From positions 22,809,883 to 22,873,882 of the forward strand of contig NC_088789.1 of NCBI RefSeq assembly GCF_949628265.1: a stretch of 64,000 nt of DNA, read 5' to 3'. Source of the stretch: Cloeon dipterum (taxonomy: Eukaryota > Arthropoda > Insecta > Ephemeroptera > Baetidae). Below, piece by piece: positions 48,177-61,368 of this stretch. Every line of letters starts with the position of its first letter. The stretch's first letter is position 1. A model generated the notes under the pieces. The model ran no database searches, was not told the origin of the DNA, and worked only from the letters and a program-made list of their open reading frames with translations. The translations under genes were made by a program, and so were the position numbers.

Positions 48177-48374
48177 CTAAGTGACTCGAAATGTTTAAAT
48201 AGCTCAACGGGCTGGTTTTCGCACCTTTCCAGCGGCTTTAGGGACAAATATCTCTGACGATTTTCAATCAAAGACCTCGACGCGGGGAAGCTCCTCTGCG
48301 GCCTCTCAGTCACATTGGAATCGGGTGAGCTCATTCTCAGCTCATAGCCTACGGGGATGTGCTGGGCAGAGGTT
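48177..48374 (-). CDS. Possible orphan coding exon
   Basis: A 198-nt stretch open in one frame lies between an acceptor (CTTTAAG|A) and a donor (CTTAG|GTAACC). It would encode about 65 residues including PVGYELRMSSPDSNV and NRQRYLSLKPLERCENQ. Its composition is protein-like and GC-richer than the flanks. I recognise no family and find no partner exons, so it may be chance. Confidence 0.3.
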
Positions 48375-51300
48375 CTTAAAGAAATAAAAAAGAAAATACA
48401 TTGTTAAAGCTTGGATATAAACACTTCTTCGTCGTGCAATTACTCGCAAATTTGTTCAAGAATCACAACAACAACAAAAGAGAAATAAAATTGCAATAAC
48501 AAACTAATAGCCATGCAGTTTTATTCCTGTCATTGAGTAAATTTTCTCTGACAATTGGGAAAGAGCTCAAATTTTCCCAGGTTGCCGTTTTGATTTCTAA
48601 AATAAAAAATCAGCTACAAAGTTTGCATGCAAAACAGGTGATGACTACTGCCTCCCTTTTGAAAATGTTATATTTTCAAAATTTGGGAAATTTACCTCAG
48701 TGAGGAGAGGAATTAAAACTAAGCAAAAATTATTGCTTTTTGAGAAATTTGGGAAATTTGATTCCTTTCTTGGCCATTTAACATGATTGACATTGTTGAC
48801 AGTGAACTCCATAAGCAATCAATTCAATATTATGACCCATTTTTTTCAGAGCTAAAAATGCAAAATTATATTTTAGGTTGCCCCGCAAAGATTAAAAAAT
48901 TAGGTCCCCATAGATTTCAGCTATCTGAAGTTTTCTTTCCTTCTATCAATTTGTGATTGTCTATTTAAAAAAAACGTGCTATTTGATAATTTCCGTGTTT
49001 GGATGTTTATTGGTTCAATCAGGTTTTTTACTCTGCATCCGCACTCTGTTTATTCTATACTTAACAAACAAATTAAACGTTTATATACATAACAAATGTA
49101 GCAAAATTGTGAAATAAATAGATACTTGAGACTCGATGGCCTCTTTCAAACCTCCCATATCGATTAAACCACACTGTATTAACACTTGCTTAGTAACTTT
49201 TATGACGCACGTACATACAGCAGGTAGAGCATTTTCAATGCAAAACAAATGATAGCTGAAATTAAGTGAACGCAATTAAATAAGTGCAGCAGACAGGTAG
49301 AGATAAAGATCACTTTTCCTGGGCGGCGCAATCGCGACGTGTTTTAGATTTCCTCTCCTCGGAATTTCTCTTTATAGCAGACTCGAAAGGGTTCCTGCGA
49401 GTTTAGTTGGCTGATGGTGAGAAGCGAACGTGCATATGTTATACACATATGTGTCACCAATTATATTGCGCGAGACGGAAAGCCTGGAAAGAAAGTGCTT
49501 TTACCAACGGTACACTCACGCTTCTTGCATAATTACTCGCGTTTGTTTGAAATATAGAGAATAAAGGCGACAATTAGCGAGGTTATTTTCTTCATCGTTT
49601 CCGAGAAAATGATTGCTGAGTTTAATTAAAGCAAAGGAATGTGGCAGCAAAAAAAGCCTTTTCATGCAGGAGAAACAAAGCGGAAAAGTGGAAAAATTGC
49701 TTTTATAATTAGACAAATTATAAAGGTATCTCATTGCACAAAAGATGCTAATTACTCATTTTTTCTGAATCAGAAAATATTTCTAGAAGAAAATCGAGTA
49801 CTTTCTGGATTGTCGCTCTCATCAAAAAGCTATTTTTGGTATCAAGCATTGTAATTTTTAGCTCCTTTTAGTTTCAAAATGAACTTTATTGTGATTCTGG
49901 TTCAGCAAGGCCACTCTGCCAGATAAAATTAACCAAAACTAAAAGTAAAGAAAAGGTCGAGACAAAGGGTTTTATACATTTTGAAGAATTGTTCTTTTTA
50001 TGCGATAAAAATATGTAATAAAAATAATTAGCAAACAAAAATCCAAAGACTGATTTTGATTCCTCATGTCAAGGTCCATATCCAACAGGGTGCGGCGTTT
50101 AATACCTTTGACAAATATATGACAGTATTTGAAAGGCAGACAGAGCTTGCCTCTTGAAAAGCGCTTACACTCTTCAATCTTCAATGATTTTTTTATCATT
50201 TTGTGTAAATTTAACTTGGTGTTAATGTAAGTGAAGGTTAAGAGGGTATTTCCGAAGGCCACAATCTCAAACCACTTTGAAATTTTACGTAAAATTAGAT
50301 AGTTAGAATTAAATCGAGATTTTCTAAAAATTACAAAAACCATAAAGGAATTTTGCCTATTGTTACAGGAAAAGGTTCGAGCAAGGTGATTTGACTCTGC
50401 AATTTTAATTATTGTGCGAGTTGCATTTCGAAAATCATGTACCTATAAAGCAACGTTGTGGTGAGTCAAACAAACAAAGCGGAACGTAAAAAGTGAGAGA
50501 CATGAGAGTTGCTCAAGAAAAGGGTGAGATAATAGCGAAGAAAAAGCTGTGCATCTGCGTCTTATTGTTAGAAATAATTTCTTAATCTGTATGAACACGA
50601 CCACGCTACAATCTGAATTTATTTAATAGTAAAATGCGGCGAGAGAGTGGACAAATTTTGCGGTCACGTCATTCATGCGGAAGAATAATTAATGTTAACC
50701 AAAATTGCCGGACTCACGCGACTGTTTGCCATATTTGGCAACCGACTATCACAACAAATATTTTTGCAAACTGTGTCAAAACCAACTAATCTTGTGTTTG
50801 ATTTTATAATAAGGATATTTTAGTTTTTATTTGTTTATTTGACACTATTGGACCATTGGCGTATGACTTCATTAAATATTTGTTTCCTATTACAAGCAGC
50901 TTGGGTTTTTTGATACAGTTCGAGTTAAAATGATTCATCGAGTAAGCGAAGGATCAAAATGACTATCAGTAACTTTATGAAAACTTTATTTATAGAAGAA
51001 GATGAGGAAATGATGAAAAGAATATCTTGTGTTAACATAGACATTTTGTATATCAGTTCAATCAAATGTACACACAGCAAGGGTTTCATAAATTTGGGGT
51101 CAATGGATTGTCGTTTTATTATAGTGACTCATAATTCGCAAAGTTTTCCTAGAGAAGGGAAGTGAGTATTTGGAGATCATTGACAAAAAAATCAGTTTGA
51201 ACTTAATTCATATACAAATCTTTTTTCATTCGTTTGTCTGCACAATCCATTTTACCGAGATCATTACGAATTTCTCAAATCCAATCTGACACTTAAAAAT

Positions 51301-51809
51301 TTGAAATATAAATTAATTTTGGTCCAAAATTAGACAAATTTATTTCTTAAATTTTAATTCTTTTAAAATTAATTTCGTCTGTTTCTTTTTGAACTTTTAT
51401 ACTTTCAAATTTCTAGTAAAATTTTGAATCCGAATTATAACAAAAGATTTATTATTTTCCTTGTTTGAATTTCTTATCTACTTGATTTGAAAACGTTATA
51501 CATTTGTTACACCAAGCGTAACTACAGCATAAAATTTTCCAATTTAATTCTTCGAAACAACTCAGAACACATTAACGAAAAAATATTTATCCAAAAAATT
51601 AACTTAATTTGAAAAACCTCACACGGTTTTATTTAAATTCTTCTTGTGGCTCTGGAAAGTTTCAATTCGCACGAGAGCAGCAGAAACGGCGAGAGTGAGT
51701 CAGGGCGACCCTGTGCATGCTGCCCGCTCCCTCCTCAGAGCGAGGACCTGATTCGAGCCCTGACGAGAGAGCAGGTCCATCGGCAGTAGTGGCTCTGCCG
51801 CTGGCCGTG

Positions 51810-54800
51810 ATGGAGCTGCTTTGTACCGTGTTGGCTGTGGCGGGCGTCTTGGGCACCGTTGCCGGCGCCGACCTTCAGATCAACTCACCCTTCGAGGGAC
51901 TGCTGCAATTGGCTGCCGAGAAAAATGACTCCCTGTGCCATGGACACCTCGGACTTGTCCAAAACGCTATGCTGAATAAGGAAATGTGGGCGCTTAAAAG
52001 TGAGTTTTTATCTATTTTATTTTGTTTTCAAGGAATTAAACAAAAAACCCTAACTTCCAAACAAGAATTTATCGAGCCGATTTTTTTAAATGTAATGATC
52101 ACTATGGCAATTTTAAATTCAAATAAAAAAGTTAAAAAAATTTATTAAAACAATTAAAACAATTAAATTAATTAAAACAAACATGTTTTTTCATTTACAA
52201 TTAAAAAAAATCAAACTAATCAATGAATTGAAAACATTTTGCTTTAGACATAAAGCGTGAATGATTTTCTCTTGCCTATTTTTCTAATTTTAATAAAAAA
52301 ATGATTTTAAAACATTTTAAAACTAATCAACAACTTGGATTCATTTAAAAAGGAGATCTGAATAATCCATTCATCGGTTTAAAACTACGGAAATTTCCAA
52401 TCGACATCAGATTAGCACACTATTGACCCGAGATCAGTCGCTTTATTTGTTTTGATTTGATTATTGTGTTGAATCAGTTTTCGACTCGAGTGGACAGCCG
52501 ACCCCTGGATTCATATTCGGGAACAATTTCTGGCTGGGGTCGTTGACTGAGTGCGAGGATGTCAATTTGAAATTACAAGCGGGCGTCGCGAGTCCGCTGA
52601 AGACGCATTTCATCGTGGCCAACTTCCGACACAATGCCACCATCCAAGAGCTGACGGGCCTGCAGAACGAGGTATTTCTTAATTCTTAAATCCAATCTCA
52701 TGCACAATCGGTGGTCGGGCGTAATTATTGCACTTTGCCGCGGATTGAATGTCCGGGAAACGCGGCTATGCGTTTGGTTTGCGCGGCGGCGCGAGAGATT
52801 TCCAAGCGCAGCATCAGCGACAACTTTCATTACTTTCGCTCTAATGTCAAAGCGCGGCTGCATGGGAAAACAAACACAACACGAGCATTTGTGGCGTGAC
52901 AAATTGCCGAGCGCTTTTTTCGCGAATATCCTTTTCTTTTTCTGATGCACATGATTGGGCTTACGCTTTTCATCAAAATAGCTTTCAATATGTAAGCAGA
53001 CATTTCTGTGTTCGTTGGTAGCGACAGCGCGGACAAAGCATGTTACATTGCATGACAGTTTGTTTGTATAATACAAAAAATTATAGAATTTTCGCAAAAT
53101 TAATATATTATGTGTATATTAATGTCAGTCAGACTAAAGCAGCCGCGAGTAAAGGTGAAACCGCGCGTCTTGTTTTGCGGGTAGCCTGCTATTCGCGGTT
53201 GTATGCAGATTTGTAGTGCAATGATAGAATGATTACCGCGTGTGAAAGTTTCATAACACGTCAGTTGAGTTCGCTTTTTCCTTTTAGAATTATCTTAAAA
53301 TGCACTCTCAAGAAAAAATACAATTGAACAATATTGAAAAACAATAATCAAATGAAAATGTTGCTTTCAAAATTTTTATACTGATTTTTATTTATTAATG
53401 TATTTAAAAATGACCAAGATAATAAAATCAACTATTTTCTATAAACCCGTTGAAAATAAATTTCATTGAAATTGAGAGAGACTCAAAAAACTATAAAATC
53501 AGACTGGGTGAAATTCAATTTATGAAATGGCTCGGCTGTTGATGATTTTCTTATAGACGTGAGATTTGGAGCAATCGAATAGCTTGTACTGCGTACTGCG
53601 GCTTTTTCAGCCCCGCAGGCCTCATCAGCAGTACTTAACCTAAAAAATCTTAATAATAGCAGCATTAGCTGCAGAGAATTGTAAATCAGCGATCGTTGAA
53701 AATATCCGGCTCTACACTCATTGCAGAGCAACAATCGAAAGGAGGAAACGATTCGAGTGACGAAATTTTCCCTGTGGTTTAACTTTCCCTCTCAAAAATT
53801 CCGAAGCTTAAATTCAACCCTTTCTTGGGAAGCTATTTTAAAGAATTCCCATTTTTTCCAACATGAACTTTTAAAGGAATCATAGTTGAATAACATCAAT
53901 TTAAAACTGAAGGGTTAAAACAAATATTTTATTTAATTTTATCTTCCGATAAATTTATTAAATTTCTGAATTACTCTTCTGCTCTCTTTCTGATTTCTTC
54001 TCTACAAACGATAATCTTTGATTTTTTCCGTGAAATTTTCCAATTTGTAATTATTTCACGTGAAATTATGGAGACGATGATGTTGATGAATCCAAATTTC
54101 CGTGAATATAATCCAAATTGAAAACCAGAATCAGCTGAAATGGTAAAATCTCAACGGGAAATTGATTTTCGTCTTTCCGTATCAACACGTTTGTTAAATG
54201 CAGAAGTTTTTTTAAATTTATGACATGAAAATATGAAAAACATGATAGTCGAAAAGACGAAATCTTTATCCCTCATTTAAAAATCTCTAAAAAAATTATT
54301 AAAATTGCGTGATTTTTGTTCAATTTGCGTATCTTTAAGTGAATCAGAAGCACAGAAAGAAATTCCCAGCCCTACAATGAGATCTTTACCTTTTCTTCCT
54401 CAGGACCTGGTGACCCTGGGTCTATGCCTGCCGCGGTCGTGCGGTCCGGAAACTGTGCGGCCGATGCTGGCGGCGCTGTTCGACGGGGGCGCGCAGCCTC
54501 TGGCCCTACAGCGCAAGATGGACCTGAGTCTGCGTCTGACGAACGTGCGGGGCGTCGAGGACAACAGTGACTGGCTGCTGTCCTTTAAGTTCATCACCGT
54601 GATGTGAGGCGCCCACATTTTTCCGTCTGGCCAAGAGCGAGAAATTATATCAATGCATTTGAAGGTCGATTCTAGGGTTGGCCCTGGCATTGTGCGTCGC
54701 CGGCTGGATTTACGACCAGACCGTCTGGCAACCCCTGCAGAACGAACGAAAGCTTCTCGCCAACAAGAAGGCCAACAACAACGAGGGCGTCGAGCAGTTC

Positions 54801-57800
54801 CACCTACTTGTCGAGGAAAATCAAGGTACTACATTTAAAGGATAGGAAATGCTATTAGAGGATAATTGGCATTTACGACAGACAACAACTGTTGTTTGCC
54901 GCGCTGGGAAAAGCATAATCCAGTTTGATAAACTGCTAGTCTTGACATCTCACTTATTGAAACATTAAAAAGGTCTTCCTGATTGCATAAATGCATTAGC
55001 ATAAAATTTGTATATTTATTATCTTTGACGTTGTTTGAAATTATTTTTTTTGTAAATTCATAATTAGGATTGATTATTTGTCTTTATTTAAATTTCAAAC
55101 ATTGCTTAGCCTCTACACTAACAAAGAACTCAAGCTTTTTTCTAAATCTTTTCAATTTGCCAAAATCAGACATCTTCGGGGATTGAAGAACAAATAATTT
55201 ATCGTAAGCAATGGAACTACTGCACATTATTTCAACGTTTCATTTCTGAACCGAGAATAAATCTTTAAAATAATTATTTTAAGTTACTCAAGAGAAAAAT
55301 CAACATTAATTATATTTGTTGAACATATGTGCAAATCTTAATTTTTAGTCCGAGATCGTTCCACGGTTGTACCACTCTAAAGGAAAAATAAAGCACCCTA
55401 GCCGAAAACACTGCTCAAAACAAACAGATTTCTCTTTCATGAATCATAGATTTCAATATACCATCTTTATTTATCCCATTTGGAAAGAGAGAATTACTCT
55501 CGGTCTATTTTTTTCTCTGCGTCATTCTTTTATTTTTCCAGATGTAATAACACGTCTAAATAACACCCAATAAATTATGACTCCATTCACTTCATTTAGC
55601 ATGCAAGCTGACTATGAGCGAAAGTCGTGCACTGCACTACAGGCAGAGCTGGTTCGGCAAACTGCTTATGTGTTTTTCCGTGTCGGCAAACACGAGAGCG
55701 CTGATGAACCCGATAATCAGCTCCGACTCCGTCAAATGCATCCACGGGCTTCGCTTCTTGGGCATGGGCTGGATCATCATGGTGCACACCGTCTTCTACC
55801 TCGCCGACTACGCTGGTAATTCCGGACGTTTTTTTTTTTAAAAAAAAGGTTATTTGATAATAATGTAAATATTTTCAGACAATCGAGTGCAAGCGTTCCG
55901 CATGGCTGAAGGATTCGCAGTGCAAGTTGTCGCCAATTCTACTCTATCAGTCGACACCTTCTTTTTCATCAGGTATAATCATTTCTGAATTTTTTAACTC
56001 GTAAAGATTTAACAGTAAACAATTATTTTTTTGGTTAAATTTCCATTTTAAATTTTGGATTTAGTGCACATTTTAGGACTTTTTAGGAAATTTGACTGAG
56101 TGCGCACTCGTTTTTTTATTATTAATAATAATTTGGGAAGAGTAAATCTGATTCGTTAAACAAAAAATATGATTTCTGAATGACATCTGTGTCAGCTTGA
56201 TTTTGAAACTAAAATAAAAAACAATCGAGAGAAAAAAAAGAAAGAATTATGCTTTATTCAATACAATTTCTTTAATATTGTTTGATTAGAATTAAAATTT
56301 GATTTCAGTGGATTTTTAGTGGCTTACCTTTATTACAAAGGAGAACAGAAGACCAGGGCCTTGGAGAAAGGCATGCCGGCGCGAGCCAAGCTGATTCTGA
56401 ACACGAAACGATTTTTCCTGATGGTCGCCAAAAGATTCATAAGGTGAGAAACTTAAAAAACTAACTTAATTTCTTAATATTTTATAAAAAAAACTTTTAG
56501 ACTGACTCCTGTGTACATGATGATGGTTGGAATTTTGGACGTGAACCAAACCAAATACTCTCGCACCTCCGTTTTCAACACAACAGAAACCGCGCACAAC
56601 ACTTGCAGTAAATTCTGGTGGAGGAACTTGCTGTACATCAATAACGTTTACTCCAGAGATGAAATGGTTGGTGCTTTTTAAAATGTCTTTGGATTTTTTA
56701 TTGGGATGATTTTTCTAGTGTATGACCTGGAGCTGGTATATTGCGAATGACATGCAGTTTTTCGTCATTGGAAGCTTCCTGTTGCTCCTGTCCACAAGGT
56801 GAGTTATAGAAAAGCGGTGAGAAATCCAAAAATATTTTGATCATTTCAGATGATAATTAAATCATAAGTTAACCCTGCAGCAACTACTTTTGAGCAAAAA
56901 TGAATGGAATGATCAAGAATTTTGTTAAAAAAAAACTATTGGAAAATATTCCTCTAGCTGTAAGAGGAAGTTTTTCTATTTGCTTGAATTGTTGGGAGAT
57001 GGAAAATTAGAAATTTTGCAATGCAAAAAGACCATTAACAAATAAGTGCTCTAATGTATTCTAAGCATTTTCTATTTTAACAAATTTTTAAATTCATATT
57101 AAAAAATAAAAAAATTTCCATCAAAACTAGGAAACGTTTTGTTCATTTTGTTTTAAAAATTAAGGATTGATTTAAATCAACCAAATATAAATTTTCTTCT
57201 CACCCCTTTTAATTTTGTGAAAATTTGCAGCTTCAGGAAAACGACGTTTGCCATTGGTTCGATGCTGACCGTGGCGTCCTGCGTGATCACGGCCTTCATC
57301 TCGTGGTCTTACAACTACGTGCCGACGCTGAGCCAGCAGTACAACATGCTCAACGTGCTGTACGATCCGCCCTGGACCAGGATCGGACCATATATGGTCG
57401 GCATGATCACTGGCTACTATGTGATTAAAATCAAGGGACACTTGCCCCTCAGAACAGTACGTAAAAGAGGCTTTTTATATAAATGGGAAGAAATTAATTT
57501 TTGAAATAATTTTAGAGCCAAGTTGCCTGCTGTTGGTTGCTGGGCTCTATGTGCAACGTAGCAGTTCTTTTTGGACTGACTGAAAGAGAAATCTCCCCAG
57601 AGCTGGGAGCCGTCTATGTTGGCCTCAGTAGAACCGTGTGGGGTGTCGGTCTGGCGTGGATCGTCATTGCGTGCGTCACCAAGCATGGGGGTAAGTTCCA
57701 TTATCTAGATTGCATTATCCAAATTTTTAATACGGCTTAATTGACCTGGACATAATCACTTGCCAGTCAACTATTTAAAAAAATATCTCGCCCTCTTAAA

Positions 57801-58484
57801 ACAGAGTCCGTTCAGCATATCCACGGGGGATTTTTACCAAGGAAAAAAATAAAATGTTCGGGTTTCTTCCAAACAATTTTATTTTAAAATTTTAAATAAA
57901 TAAATTCACGCAAATGAACAAAATCTTTAAGTAAAAGAAACTAAATCGTGGAAATTTTTTTCGCGATGCAGAACCATTCATTTTCTTGAATTAAAACATT
58001 TTAGAGCTTCTCATATATTTAATTTTCAGATGGTAGGAATTTTCCATTTCTCGCATTTCCCTCACTATTTCCATGGAATTATTTTTTTCTGGGCTAATTC
58101 AGTTCCTCTGATGATTTCTTTCTGAATATTAAATGCAAAATAACTAATTTTTGAAAAATGTTCAGGTGTGGTGGCGAAAGTGCTGGAGTTCCCCGGCTGG
58201 GTGCCAATGTCCCGGCTGACGTACTGCGCCTACCTCCTGAATCCTTTCCTCATGAATTCAGTGTCGCTGGGCTCGGAACACGCGCAACATGTCGACTTCC
58301 TGCCTTTGGTGAGGACAGAAAAAATACCATCAATACGCGGTGTTTAACGAACCAAAATTTTTAGGCCACCGCGTTCTTTGGAAACATGGGCATGTGCTAC
58401 TTTTGCGCGTACGTGCTCACGTTGCTGTTCGAGTCGCCAAACGTGCTGCTAATGAGATGGGCGACGGAACCAAAATCATCCTAA
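51810..58484 (+). CDS. NRF-6-type multipass acyltransferase (acyltransferase-3 family)
   Basis: Thirteen exons join to 699 residues: 51810-51999, 52478-52671, 54404-54603, 54665-54825, 55600-55815, 55879-55972, 56309-56443, 56501-56666, 56719-56798, 57231-57456, 57516-57690, 58166-58308 and 58365-58484. A signal peptide (MELLCTVLAVAGVLGTVAGA) leads into the extracellular NRF domain with spaced cysteines (NDSLCHGHLG, LTECEDV, GLCLPRSCGP). Then come a first helix (LALALCVAGWIYD) and the acyltransferase-3 core (IHGLRFLGMGWIIMVHTVFY, VDTFFFISGFLVAYLYY) with about ten membrane segments. Worm NRF-6 and insect relatives act in lipid or drug transport between tissues. The enzymatic substrate is unknown. 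His at IMVHTVFY is the expected catalytic histidine of the family. An in-frame ATG at 51717 would add 31 residues, but the signal peptide favours 51810. Convergent with ANKMY2. Confidence 0.92.
52700..53290. other. GC-rich patches in NRF-6-like intron 2
   Basis: Two patches (about 52.72-52.93 and 53.12-53.28 kb) are much GC-richer than the rest of the 1.7-kb intron. Overlapping open frames exist on both strands but none looks protein-like. Possible intronic enhancer. Confidence 0.3.
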
Positions 58485-58923
58485 ATCAACACCGAATCTT
58501 ATTTATGTAGTTTTATAGACATTGAAATTGCCAAACTGTGGGCTCAAACGCAACTTGAGGTCATCAAACATATTCATTTCAAGATTATTTAAGAATAAAG
58601 TGCGTAGCTTCGTTTTATGTGCTAAAGGGTCGACTTTTCATACGCCTATCAACGTGAATAAAAACAGACTGAATGAATTTCCATGCGTTTTCATAGTTTA
58701 GATTTTAAAGTTGAAGTACTTCACATGCAGTTTTTCTTATATTTCCTGATTGAGGGATTAATATAAAATACAACAGCAGTAGTTAAAGTATGGTGAATAG
58801 AGAGAACGACACCATTTGTTCAAGTTGGCAAGGAAAAAGAATAAATAAAATATTTGATTTGTACATCAGCGAGACAACAGTTTAATAACAAGAATACAGT
58901 CATTTTTAAGAGGATACACAAAT
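58485..58923. other. Shared 3' region of the NRF-6-like gene and ANKMY2
   Basis: Convergent 439-bp AT-rich spacer with AATAAA signals (for example at about 58594 and 58658). Nothing else seen. Confidence 0.5.
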
Positions 58924-61368
58924 TCACTTGACTTCGAGACTCTGACTGGCGAGCTGCTGGGAAACGAGGTCAGCGATACTCGCCTGCTCGTTCTCCTTCA
59001 TTTTGGCGGCGTCTTTCTTCGCATCTGCAGCGCTGGCCGGCTTGCACCCCTTTTTGTGCAGCGACCAGTGCACCTTTTGGCACTCAGCGCCGCAGTAAAC
59101 CTCACTTTTGCATCGCGAACACCTACGCGTCGCCTTTTCGTTGCCGCAAGCGCTGCACTGCGAGTCCGAGGCGAATCCTCGGTGGCCGTTGATGGCTGAC
59201 GTGATCACCGTCATCAAACTGCCTTTTTCATAACTGCAATTGGGGATTTCAATTAATTCATTTTTTGTCAGTAATTATGGCGTTTTATAATTTACCAAAA
59301 CTATAACGTCGATTTATTTTTCATACTGTTAAAAATGATTAGGATTTTATTTTTATTAAAATAAATTCAGAGAAATAATTACATAATTTCAGCCTTTTTC
59401 CCTCTTTTTTTATTCCTTTGGATACAAAAGAATATTTTGGACGGTCAGACATTGAAAATTATTTCCATTTAAAACTTTTAAGTCAACTAAATTTCACCAA
59501 GATCATAGGGGCATTTATTCGTGTTTTGACCTTCAGGGTCATATCAAGGAATGTTTAACCTTGAAGGTTATACTTAACCTTAGATGGTCTAATTTATTTA
59601 TCCTTTGTGTGCATAATTAATTGATCAGGAAAATGTTTTGAAATTTTTAAATTCAATGGTCTAGCACAGAAGAGCGGATTTAAGCCAGTTATTAACTTCA
59701 AACTAAGATAGCCGCTTTGACTATCGCGATTGCCACTCAATGAAACGTCATGTAGCTGTGCAGAAATTTATGTCCAATTTCTCTTTGATTTGCCTGGATT
59801 CCTGCGTATTAAATTTCTTCTTTGTTTTTATATTTGTTTCTATTTCATTATTAACTATTATTGGAATAAAATCAAGTTTTGAAAGAGGAAAAATCGAACT
59901 TACTGAGGGTCTTTTATTGTTGATGCCACGCCGTTAGCAATCTGCATGAAAAGTGTTGACTGGATGTACGGGAAACGATGAACTGTCACTCTGACAAACT
60001 GGTCCAGTCCGCTTGGTTTAATCAGCTTTTTTATGCAATACTCAAGCACGTCTTTTTCCTTGCCCTACAAAATACAAATTTTTAATTTCATTTGGATCGA
60101 ATTTAGCTTATAAATTAACCTCTTTCATGAGCTCTCCTTCTTCGGCCATGGTCAATTCTTCCAGCACGTTGGACAGCCAGTGGAATTTGAAAGAAAGAAC
60201 TTCATTTGTTTCGTGTCCGCGCTTCATCTCCTTCTCGCACATAAGATTTAGGACGGCCTTCACCTGCCTGTGTTTGTCCACTAGCGTCCGATTAGTCCGA
60301 AGGAAGAGCAGGATTCCGATTGGATGAACATTCACCTTTATTAGAGAACAAAGATATGGAGTAAATTATATGGCAATTTTCTAGTAGTTAGTTGTTCTTT
60401 TTACTAGATGACTCTGTTGTTTTTCTTTGGTTTTATTTTACTGATTTACCAGCAAACATGATAATATTTTTAATTAAAAAGACAATTATACACTTAAATG
60501 GAGAATTTCATTTTAAAACCCCCTGTACTCTGCTTAATTTTTCAATCTAAATCACAATTTATTATCCAGCTGTTTTTATTAATAAAATTGTGAAAAAAAA
60601 TTGCCACAATCAACAAAAGTTACAATTTTTTAAGCAAGGCATTTTTTAAATTAAAAATTTGCAGTTTAAACAGCCTTGGAGTAAATACAATTTATGTCTT
60701 TCTTATTAACTTTCCTATTTGATTCCTAGTTAAATTAAAAAAAGTCGATTTCCATCCGCACCTGCATGATGAACTTGTGAAACACCTCTGTGAGGGCCGG
60801 CTCGAGTTTTGGCTCTTTGTCAAGTCCTTTGGGAGTTGTGTAATAGTCGATGTCAGAGCGCGGAACGAAGTTATTGATCGCCGCCACGCAACCATGATTT
60901 CCTGCACGCTTCATTATGATACTGTCTGCCAAACTACTCAAAGTAATTGCTTACCGACGAAGGCTGCCATTTGAGCTGGCGTCCGTTTCACCGTGTTGAG
61001 AACTTGGCTCTTGGCGCCGTGCTGGAGGAGCAGCATGCAAACCTCCTCTTTGCCAGACAGGGCGGCGAAATGCAGAGGCGAATAGTTGTGCTCGTGCTTG
61101 CTCGAATTCACGTCTGCACCCTGAATTGAGAAAAGTAAAATTATGTAATTAAAATGACAAACAACTGAAAAAAATTCCAAACCTGATCAATGAGGATCTG
61201 TGCAATGTCGTGGTTGCCTTTGTAGACGGCGTGCTGCAGAAGCGTCATGCCGTTTGTGTCGACAAAGTCGATGTCGAACTTTGCAGTGGATAAAAGGGCC
61301 TGCAGACCCGTCAAATCGTTGTCGGTGACCTTCTGCAGGGCCTGTTGCTGTTCTTCCGTCGGCTCCAT
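58924..61368 (-). CDS. ANKMY2: ANKMY2, ankyrin-repeat and MYND-domain protein
   Basis: Six exons join to 392 residues: 61368-61183, 61120-60955, 60901-60762, 60335-60120, 60064-59904 and 59233-58924. Three ankyrin repeats (NGMTLLQHAVYKGNHDIAQ, NYSPLHFAALSGKEEVCML, RTPAQMAAFVGNHGCVAAI) are followed by the ANKMY2-specific stretch DYYTTPKGLDKEPKL, a helical middle region and a C-terminal MYND zinc finger (CSACGNEKATRRCSRCK, CGAECQKVHWSLHKKGC). In vertebrates ANKMY2 handles adenylyl cyclases bound for cilia and so affects Hedgehog signalling. The human protein (441 aa) has a longer acidic tail. Start at MEPTEEQ was chosen because the in-frame ATG 37 codons upstream (61479) precedes Ser-rich sequence without family similarity. 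Confidence 0.94.

Larger units (their letters stand above)
42321..51600. other. 9.3-kb interval without a confident gene
   Basis: Mostly AT-rich, broken by GC-richer, CpG-containing islands at about 43.80-44.23, 45.65-46.14, 46.49-46.64, 47.57-48.00, 48.18-48.38 and 49.30-49.51 kb. These look like enhancers, promoters or untranslated exons rather than coding DNA, except for one possible exon at 48.2 kb. One repeat copy lies at 46.66-47.06 kb. Confidence 0.5.

Noticed and set aside
52573-53097. 174-codon minus-strand frame in the NRF-6-like gene
   Set aside because: Partly antisense to exon 2 and otherwise intron; no protein-like domain.
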